A DNA stretch of 5,130 bases. Origin: Rhodococcus sp. IITR03 (lineage in GTDB: Bacteria; Actinomycetota; Actinomycetes; Mycobacteriales; Mycobacteriaceae). Below the pieces are notes generated by a model that ran no database searches, was not told the DNA's origin, and was given only the letters and a program-made list of their open reading frames with translations. Position 1 is the stretch's first letter; each line of letters begins with the position of its first letter. The translations under genes and the position numbers were made by a program. The stretch covers positions 852,439 through 857,568 of the forward strand of contig LATQ01000001.1 of the NCBI GenBank assembly GCA_001017865.1, in the 5' to 3' direction. This document shows, piece after piece, positions 1 to 5,130 of this stretch.

Positions 1-1
1 G

Positions 2-307
2 CGAGATGGCTCCACCGGCGACCGCGTCGACGCCGCGACCGCTCTCGACTGGGGCATGGTCTCGCAGGTCGTCGAACCCGAGCAGCTCCTCGACGCCGCG
101 AACGCGCTCGCCGCCCGCGTCGCCGTCAACCCCCCGAACGCACTGCGCATGACGAAGAAGCTGCTGCGCGAGGGCCAACGCGTCGATCTCGACACGCTCC
201 TCGAACTGTCGGCCTCCCTCCAGGCGCTCTCGCACCACAGCGAGGACCACCGCGAAGCCCTCTCGGCGTTCCTCGAACGACGCACCGGCAACTTCACCGG
301 TAACTGA
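2..307 (+). CDS. Enoyl-CoA hydratase/isomerase family protein, C-terminal part (5' end outside window)
   Basis: This is the last 101 residues of a crotonase-fold protein. The frame is open from base 2 and stops with TGA at 305-307. The visible part carries the usual C-terminal landmarks of the family: an 'A-x-A-L-D-W-G-M-V' stretch (family consensus A..A...GLV), the 'NPPNALRMTKKLL' helix, and a closing 'S-E-D-H-R-E-A-L-S-A-F-L-E-R-R' segment that matches the common 's.D..Ea..aFleKR.p.f.G' ending. By family knowledge it would hydrate trans-2-enoyl-CoA to 3-hydroxyacyl-CoA in the cytosol. The oxyanion-hole loops and catalytic glutamates lie upstream of the window, so hydratase cannot be separated from isomerase or another crotonase activity. 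The ATG at 56 is an internal methionine, not the start, because homologous sequence continues upstream of it. It precedes the acyl-CoA dehydrogenase gene by 39 bases on the same strand, which suits a shared beta-oxidation operon. Confidence 0.9.
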   Translation, partial: RDGSTGDRVDAATALDWGMVSQVVEPEQLLDAANALAARVAVNPPNALRMTKKLLREGQRVDLDTLLELSASLQALSHHSEDHREALSAFLERRTGNFTGN

Positions 308-346
308 CCTTCCCCTCTCCTTCCCCCACACCCCGGAGGACAAGCC
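308..346 (+). other. Short pyrimidine-rich intergenic gap
   Basis: This is the only real intergenic stretch in the window, 39 bases long. It is mostly C and T up to about 334, followed by a purine-rich ribosome binding site. I see no inverted repeat that would make a terminator or an obvious TetR operator, and no convincing -35/-10 pair. Transcription most likely runs through from the hydratase gene. Confidence 0.6.
335..340 (+). promoter_or_regulatory. Ribosome binding site of the first acyl-CoA dehydrogenase
   Basis: GGAGGA lies six bases before the ATG at 347. It is a near-perfect Shine-Dalgarno sequence and fixes that start codon. It is among the strongest ribosome binding sites in the window, fitting a gene that is not translationally coupled to its upstream neighbour. 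Confidence 0.85.
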
Positions 347-1503
347 ATGCAGCGGACGATCTTCACCGAAGAACACGATCAGTTCCGGAAGATGGTGCGC
401 GACTTCATCGAACGTGAGGTCGCGCCGCATCGCGAGGAATGGGACGAGATGGGTCGCCCGCCCCGCGAATTCTTCCGCCGGCTGGGCGAACTCGGCATCC
501 TGGGAATCCAGGTCCCCGAGGAGTACGGCGGAGGCGGCGAGTCCAGCTTCAAGTTCAACACGATCGTCTTCGAAGAGGTTGCGCGCGCTGGAGTCTCGTT
601 CGGCTCCTACACGGTGCACGCCTGCCTGATCCTGCCCTACCTGCTCGAATACGCGACCGAGGAGCAGAAGCAGCGCTGGCTGCCCGGCTTCGCCGACGGC
701 TCGATCATGACCGCGATCGCGATGACCGAGCCCGGCACCGGCTCGGACCTCGCCAACATCGCGACCTCGGCGAAGCTGTCCGAGGACGGCAAGCACTACA
801 TCATCAACGGCGCGAAGACCTTCATCACCGGCGGCGTCACCGCCGACCTCATCCTCACGGTCTGCCGCACCAGCCCGTTCGATCCCGAGAACCGCCGCGG
901 CGGCCTGTCGATCATCGCGGTGCCCACCGACAGCGAGGGCTTCGCGGTGGGCCGCAAGCTCGACAAGATCGGCCTGCACCAGCAGGACACCGCCGAACTG
1001 TCGTACACCGACGTGAAGGTGCCGGTCGAGAACCTCCTCGGCGAGGAAGGCGCGGGCTTCGGGTACCTCACCCACAACCTGCCGCAGGAGCGTCTGAGCA
1101 TCGCCCTGAACCAGGTCGCTTCGCCGAGGCCGCCATCGCGCACGCGATCGCCTACACCAAGGAACGCAAGGTGTTCGGCAAGCCGGTCGCGTCGTTCCAG
1201 AACACCAAGTTCGTGCTCGCCGAGTGCTCGGCCGAGACCCAGGCCGCGCGTGTCTACGTCGACCACTGCCTCGAACTGCTCGACCGCAAGGAACTCACGG
1301 TCGCCGACGCGGCCCGCGCGAAGCTGTTCTGCACCGAGGTCTCCGGTCGCGTCATCGACAAGTGTCTGCAGCTGCACGGCGGCTACGGTTACATCACCGA
1401 GTACCCGATCGCCCGGCTGTACGCCGACACCCGCGTGACCCGGATCTACGGTGGCACCAGCGAGGTCATGAAGACGATCATCTCCAAGGACCTGGGGCTG
1501 TAG
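347..1503 (+). CDS. Acyl-CoA dehydrogenase, homomeric long-chain/isovaleryl-type, with a frameshift near 1123
   Basis: This is an FAD-dependent cytosolic enzyme that oxidises an acyl-CoA to the trans-2-enoyl-CoA, the first oxidative step of beta-oxidation. Repaired, it is about 385 residues, normal for the family. The N-terminal helical domain is followed by the first family signature, AMTEPGTGSD at residues 125-134, and the FAD-contacting F-I-T-G-G at 159-163. The LPQERL motif has Glu248 at the position of the catalytic base of long-chain and isovaleryl-CoA dehydrogenases. The R-K-x-F-G motif follows near 274, the second signature QLHGGYGYITE starts near 342, and Y-G-G-T-S-E lies near 368-373. 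A Gly sits where medium- and short-chain enzymes have their catalytic Glu. The reading frame moves from frame 2 to frame 1 at about 1121-1124. Adding one G there (tcg|gcc) restores the expected V-A-S-A-E-A-A-I. The break is therefore probably a sequencing or assembly error, though a genuine mutation cannot be excluded. The stop TAG is at 1501-1503, two bases before the ligase start. The substrate chain type is not determinable. Confidence 0.93.
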
Positions 1504-1505
1504 GG

Positions 1506-3072
1506 ATGTACCCGGGCCGTTACGCCGCCGTCGCCCCGGACCGGCCCGCCGTGCACGAGGCCGCGACCGGACGGACGCTCACCTATCGGGAACTCGAGGA
1601 CGCGTCCGTCCGGTTCGCGCACTGGCTGCGCGCACACGACGTCGGGAAGGGCGACCACATCGCGGTCGTCACCGTCAACGACGCCACGGCATTCGAATTG
1701 TACTGGGGTGCAGTTCGATCGGGCGTCTACGTCACCTTCGTCAACACGCACCTCGCTCCCGTCGAGGCCGCGTACATCGTCGACGACTGCGACGCGAAGG
1801 TGCTCGTCGTCTCGGCGCCTCTCGCCGAACTCGCCGAGGCGATCGCGCCGCTCACCCCGAAGGTGACGCACCGCGTCGCCTTCGGGGGAGAGGTGCCCGG
1901 ACATCTCGTGTACGAGGAGGAGGTGGCGGGTCTTCCCGTCACCCCGATGGCCGATCAGCCGCGGGGCAGCGACATGCTGTACTCCTCCGGCACCACCGGT
2001 CGCCCCAAGGGCATCAAGCCCGCTCTCTCCGGTGCCCAGGTCGGTGACGAGCCCGGTCCTCCGCTGCTGAAGCAGGTGCGCCGCTTCGGTTTCGACGAGA
2101 ACACCGTCTACCTGTCACCGGCACCGATCTACCACGCCGCGCCCTTGCGGTACGGCGTGTCGACGCAGGCACTCGGTGGCACGGTCGTGCTCATGGAGCG
2201 GTTCGACCCCGAGCACAGTCTCGCGTGCATCGAACGCTATCGCGTGACCCACAGCCAGTGGGTGCCCACGCATTTCGTGCGCCTGCTGAAACTGCCCGCG
2301 CGTCCGGGAGCGCTACGACCTGTCGTCGATGCGGTGCGCACTGCATTCGGCGGCGCCGTGCCCGGTCGAGGTCAAGCAGGAACTCATGCGGTGGTGGGGC
2401 GAGATCGTCTACGAGTACTATTCCGCGACCGAGGCGATCGGCAATACTCTCGTCACCCCGCAGGAATGGCTCGACAAACCTGGAACGGTCGGGAAGACCG
2501 GCGGCCCGGGCACACTCGGGCTGGCGCGGATCTGCGACGAGAACGGCAACCGGCTGCCCACGGGGGAGATCGGCACCGTCTACTTCGAGCGGGACGACTT
2601 CTCGTTCGAGTACCACAAGGATCCGGAGAAAACGGCATCCACCAGGCACCCCTTCGAGGGTAACTGGTACACGACCGGAGACATCGGATATCTCGACGAG
2701 GGCGACTATCTGTTCCTCACCGGGCGCGACAAGTTCACGATCATCTCGGGTGGGGTGAACATCTACCCGCAGGAGATCGAGAACGTCCTCGCGCTGCACC
2801 CGTCGATCGCGGATGTCGCGGTGGTCGGTGTGCCGGACGCGGACCGCGGTGAACGCGTCGAAGCGTTCGTGCAGCTCGTCCCCGATGTGGACGGATCCGA
2901 CGAGCTCGAGGACGACATCATCGGGTTCTGCCGGGAACGCCTCTCGCGTTTCAAGTGCCCCCGGCACGTGCGGTTCGTCGACGAACTGCCGCGCACGCCG
3001 ACGGGCAAGATGGTCAAGGGCACGCTCGGCGAGCTGATCGCGCAGTACGCCGATACCGGAGCGCTGTCGTGA
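1506..3072 (+). CDS. AMP-forming acyl-CoA ligase (FadD type, ANL superfamily), with a frameshift near 2301
   Basis: It activates a carboxylic acid to its CoA thioester through an acyl-adenylate, using ATP. Repaired, it is about 521-522 residues. It begins M-Y-P-G, a start common to one group of actinobacterial FadD proteins related to FadD4 (from memory, unconfirmed). ANL motifs appear in order: the phosphate-binding loop YSSGTTGRPKG (residues 159-169), Y-Y-S-A-T-E (about 304-309), Y-T-T-G-D with the ribose-binding Asp near 392, the hinge G-R-D-K-F near 406-410 followed by I-I-S-G-G-V-N-I-Y-P, and the C-terminal P-T-G-K with the adenylation Lys near 501. The frame changes from frame 3 to frame 1 between 2298 and 2304. 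Upstream reads ...R-L-L-K-L-P-A and downstream V-R-E-R-Y-D-L-S-S-M, which are contiguous in the family. One extra C or two missing bases explains it. All catalytic motifs are intact either side, so an error is likelier than decay. The start ATG is two bases after the preceding stop, with only a weak GGGG (1494-1497) as ribosome binding site, so translational coupling is likely. Confidence 0.92.
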
Positions 3073-3677
3073 GAGTGCTGTCGCCGAAACAGCGCGTCTT
3101 CATCGAGGCGGGCCGGAAGGAATTCGTGCGCAACGGATACGGCTCGTCGTCGATCCGGACTATCGCGCAGGAAGCCGGCGTGAGCCTGTCCGCCCTGTAC
3201 TACCACTACAAGAACAAACAGGATCTGCTGCTGGCGATCCTGCTCGACGGCGTCGACACCTACGACGCGGTCTGCGACGCCGAACTCGCCCGCGCCGGCG
3301 ACGATCCGGTCGAGCAGATCCGCGCGTTCGTCAAGGGGAACGTCATCTTCCGCACGCAGTTCCCCGAGCAGGGTCGCATGATCGCGACGGAGGTGCGCAA
3401 CCTCGAACCCGAGGGTGCGCGACTGTACGAGGAGCGTCGGCGCGACGGCCGGAGGCGGATCCGCGACATCATCGATCGCGGTGTCGCACAAGGCGTCTTC
3501 ACCACGAAGTATCCCGACGACTGCCGTCGATCGATCCTGGCGATGGTCTCGGCGATCGCCAACTGGTACGACCCCGCTGGCCCGGACGGCCCGGACGAGA
3601 TCGCCGAACGCTACGCGGACCTGTCGCTGGCGCTGCTGTGTCCCACCATCACCGGTGGAGAAGGAGATTCACGATGA
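3069..3677 (+). CDS. TetR-family transcriptional regulator, probable acyl-CoA-responsive repressor
   Basis: A protein of 202 residues, usual for TetR regulators. The N-terminal DNA-binding domain spans about residues 8-54. Its helix-turn-helix reads I-R-T-I-A-Q-E-A-G-V-S-L-S-A-L-Y-Y-H-Y (29-47), followed by the family's K-N-K-Q-D-L-L. The C-terminal part ends W-Y-D-P-x-G...E-I-A-E-R-Y-A-D-L, resembling the ligand-binding domain of the KstR2-like group, whose known members bind CoA thioesters; that comparison is from memory. I chose the GTG at 3069 because it overlaps the ligase stop as GTGA and has GGAG (3058-3061) seven bases upstream. A second in-frame GTG at 3075 is possible but less well spaced. 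The gene sits inside the operon, co-directional, with four-base overlaps at both ends, so it should be made together with the enzymes and probably autoregulates the operon. No operator is visible in the window; it would lie at an upstream promoter. Confidence 0.93.
   Translation: MRVLSPKQRVFIEAGRKEFVRNGYGSSSIRTIAQEAGVSLSALYYHYKNKQDLLLAILLDGVDTYDAVCDAELARAGDDPVEQIRAFVKGNVIFRTQFPEQGRMIATEVRNLEPEGARLYEERRRDGRRRIRDIIDRGVAQGVFTTKYPDDCRRSILAMVSAIANWYDPAGPDGPDEIAERYADLSLALLCPTITGGEGDSR
3657..3666 (+). promoter_or_regulatory. Ribosome binding site of the alpha-type acyl-CoA dehydrogenase
   Basis: The purine run GGAGAAGGAG inside the end of the TetR gene puts AAGGAG (3661-3666) seven bases before the ATG at 3674. 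This decides the start against the in-frame ATG at 3638, which would lengthen the overlap with the regulator to 40 bases and add an atypical His/Arg-rich leader. Confidence 0.8.
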
Positions 3678-4819
3678 GTGCACGACTCGTGCCGAGGGCG
3701 GGCACCCCCGACCCGGCACTGACGGAACTCCGTGCCGAGGTACGGGCGTTCCTGAAGGAACAGATCGACGAGGGCGTGTTCACCCCGGGCATCGACACCT
3801 GGCTGACGCGATGGAACCCCGAGTTCACGCGCGCGCTCGCCGCTCGCGGCTGGGTCGGCATGACGATCCCCGTCGAGTACGGCGGACACGGACGAACCTT
3901 CATGGAGCGCTTCGTCGTCACCGAGGAGCTGCTCGCGGTGGGCGCGCCGGTCGCCGCTCAGTGGGTCGCCGACCGTCAGGCCGCACCGTCGCTGCTCAAG
4001 TACGGCACCGAGGAGCAGAAGAAGCGGTTCCTGCCGGGCATCGCGGCCGGTGAGATCTGCTGGGCCATCGGCATGTCCGAGCCCGACTCCGGATCCGACC
4101 TCGCGAGCGTCAAGACGAAGGCCACGCAGGTGGACGGTGGGTGGCGGATCTCCGGCACCAAGCTGTGGACGTCCGGGGCGCACCACGCCGACGCCTTCTT
4201 CGGCCTCGCGCGTTCCGCACCGCTCGATCCGGCACACCGCCACGACGGGCTGAGCCAGTTCATCGTGCTGCTCGACTCCCCGGGCGTGACCATCCGCCCG
4301 ATCCTGTCGATGTCCGGCGACCACCACTTCAACGAGGTGCTGCTCGACGACGTCTTCGTCCCGGACGACCTGGTGCTCGGGCAGATCGGTGCCGGCTGGG
4401 AACAGGTGACGAGCGAGCTCGGCTACGAGCGCAGCGGTCCCGAGCGTTTCCTGTCGACCTTCGGGATACTCGAATCCCTCGTGCACGGTGTGGCCGACGG
4501 CAGCGTCGAGGCGGACACCCGCATCGGAGCGACCATCGGGCGCATGGCGGGCCTGCACCGCATGTCCACCGCGGTCTCCGAGTCCCTCGAACGCGGCGAG
4601 AACGCCGAACTCGCGGCGTCGGTCGTGAAGGTGCTCGGCACGAAGACCGAGGGTGATCTGGCAGATCTCGCCGATGAGATCGCGGGATACACCGCGGCCG
4701 ACAACCATCTGGCCGAGCTCGTCCGGGCAGGTGTCATGCAACGACCGGGCTTCACACTGCGCGGCGGCACGAGCGAGATCCTCCGTGGGGTCATCGCACG
4801 AGGATTGGGGATGAGATGA
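3674..4819 (+). CDS. Acyl-CoA dehydrogenase, probable catalytic (alpha) subunit of a heteromeric enzyme
   Basis: A FadE-type flavoprotein of 381 residues, intact. The N-terminal helical domain contains the P-V-E-Y-G-G motif. The first family signature is GMSEPDSGSD (residues 133-142) and the FAD-contacting L-W-T-S-G lies near 164-168. Glu257, in G-P-E-R-F-L, is at the catalytic-base position used by long-chain and isovaleryl-CoA dehydrogenases; the medium-chain position is Gly, in R-G-G-T-S-E (363-368). The second signature, Q-x-x-G-G-x-G, which normally binds the FAD adenine end across the dimer interface, is missing from the segment at about 325-360. In known actinobacterial alpha2beta2 FadE pairs, FAD sits at the alpha-beta interface, and here a second dehydrogenase gene follows with an ATGA overlap (4816-4819). 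I infer that this is the catalytic subunit of such a pair. It starts inside the TetR stop, also as ATGA. The substrate is unknown; bulky acyl-CoAs such as steroid or cyclic side chains are the precedent. Confidence 0.93.
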   Translation: MSARLVPRAGTPDPALTELRAEVRAFLKEQIDEGVFTPGIDTWLTRWNPEFTRALAARGWVGMTIPVEYGGHGRTFMERFVVTEELLAVGAPVAAQWVADRQAAPSLLKYGTEEQKKRFLPGIAAGEICWAIGMSEPDSGSDLASVKTKATQVDGGWRISGTKLWTSGAHHADAFFGLARSAPLDPAHRHDGLSQFIVLLDSPGVTIRPILSMSGDHHFNEVLLDDVFVPDDLVLGQIGAGWEQVTSELGYERSGPERFLSTFGILESLVHGVADGSVEADTRIGATIGRMAGLHRMSTAVSESLERGENAELAASVVKVLGTKTEGDLADLADEIAGYTAADNHLAELVRAGVMQRPGFTLRGGTSEILRGVIARGLGMR

Positions 4820-5130
4820 GCGGACAGGACGCACTGCAGTCGACGGAACTACGCGACTTCGCACAGATGCTGTCCGAGGTGTTCACCTCGGGTGACGACC
4901 ATCGGATCGGTGAGGTCGTCGAACTCGATCGTGCCCTGTGGAGCACCCTCACCGAGCTCGGCCTCGATCGGCTCACCGGTTCGGAGGAGAGCGGCGGAAG
5001 CGGCGCGGGATGGTTGGAGGCCGCCCTGTTGCTCGAAGCCGCCGGCAGCGCCGCTGCTGCCGTGCCGGTCGCCGAGAACGATCTGCTCGCGGGCTGGACT
5101 CCTCGACCAGGCGGGCCTCGATGCGGCGCC
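4816..5130 (+). CDS. Acyl-CoA dehydrogenase-like protein, probable partner (beta) subunit, N-terminal part, with a probable frameshift near 5098
   Basis: The gene starts with ATG at 4816 inside the stop of the preceding gene (ATGA) and runs off the right edge, giving about 105 residues. The visible part is the N-terminal helical domain of an acyl-CoA dehydrogenase: a short helix L-R-D-F-A-Q-M-L, then L-W-S-T-L-T-E-L-G-L, an E-E-S-G-G-S-G segment where canonical enzymes have P-E-E-Y-G-G-x-G, and the helix L-E-A-A-L-L-L-E-A-A-G. It then reads P-V-A-E-N-D-L-L-A-G-W, typical of the smaller, divergent subunits of actinobacterial FadE pairs. After this Trp (5095-5097) the original frame becomes Pro/Arg/Gly-rich, whereas skipping A5098 gives L-L-D-Q-A-G-L-D-A-A, a natural continuation. 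I infer a one-base insertion, probably an error near the end of the read or contig. The catalytic region is beyond the window, so the partner role rests on position and N-terminal character. Confidence 0.8.
   Translation, partial: MSGQDALQSTELRDFAQMLSEVFTSGDDHRIGEVVELDRALWSTLTELGLDRLTGSEESGGSGAGWLEAALLLEAAGSAAAAVPVAENDLLAGWTPRPGGPRCGA

Noticed and set aside
308..346. Promoter or TetR operator in the only intergenic gap
   Set aside because: No palindrome or -35/-10 pair is visible in the 39-base CT-rich stretch.
439..1122. Frame-1 open frame upstream of the frameshift in the first dehydrogenase
   Set aside because: Only the part after about 1123 is the real protein; the upstream part is an Arg/Pro/His-rich shadow of frame 2.
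1115..1131. Programmed ribosomal frameshifting as an explanation for the frame breaks
   Set aside because: There is no slippery heptamer, no downstream hairpin I can see, and no precedent in these enzyme families. Three unrelated breaks are better explained by sequence errors.
2191..2967. Antisense open frame of 258 codons, with another at 2763-3491
   Set aside because: Both mirror the ligase and TetR genes, are rich in Arg/Asp/Val as expected from reversed GC-rich codons, and show no motifs.
3579..3596. Tandem nine-base repeat GGCCCGGAC x2 in the TetR gene
   Set aside because: It is in frame, encodes Gly-Pro-Asp twice in a variable loop before the last helix, and needs no explanation beyond a small duplication or GC-rich codon use.
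3611..4864. Long antisense open frame of 417 codons
   Set aside because: It lies opposite a clearly conserved acyl-CoA dehydrogenase. High-GC codon bias leaves the antisense frame open, and its protein has no recognisable domain.

Overview
The window is densely coding, high-GC DNA with six genes, all on the + strand, and almost no intergenic space. The codon style, four-base start/stop overlaps, acyl-CoA dehydrogenase types and a FadD-type CoA ligase fit a mycolic-acid actinobacterium such as Rhodococcus, Gordonia, Nocardia or Mycobacterium. Rhodococcus-like is my best guess from protein style; no search was run.

Layout: (1) 2-307, the C-terminal part of an enoyl-CoA hydratase/isomerase cut by the window's left edge. 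(2) A 39-base pyrimidine-rich gap ending in a strong ribosome binding site. (3) 347-1503, a homomeric-type acyl-CoA dehydrogenase, broken in this read by a one-base loss near 1123. (4) 1506-3072, an AMP-forming acyl-CoA ligase starting two bases after the previous stop, broken by an indel near 2301. (5) 3069-3677, a TetR-family regulator starting with GTG and overlapping the ligase by four bases. (6) 3674-4819, a second acyl-CoA dehydrogenase overlapping the regulator by four bases. (7) 4816-5130, the N-terminal part of a third acyl-CoA dehydrogenase-like protein, overlapping by four bases, with a probable extra base near 5098, and running off the right edge.

Together the genes form one probable operon for CoA activation and beta-oxidation of a carboxylic acid. 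The ligase makes the acyl-CoA, the dehydrogenases introduce the alpha,beta double bond, and the hydratase adds water. A hydroxyacyl-CoA dehydrogenase and a thiolase are not in the window. The last two genes look like a catalytic and partner subunit of a heteromeric alpha2beta2 acyl-CoA dehydrogenase, a type known from actinobacterial steroid and bulky-substrate catabolism. The TetR protein probably senses the pathway's acyl-CoA. The substrate cannot be told from this sequence.

Three single-site frame breaks lie in otherwise perfectly conserved reading frames within 5.1 kb. This points to draft-quality sequence rather than gene decay. I see no RNA gene, mobile element, CRISPR array or undescribed system here. 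The most interesting items are the heteromeric dehydrogenase pair and the regulator embedded in the operon.
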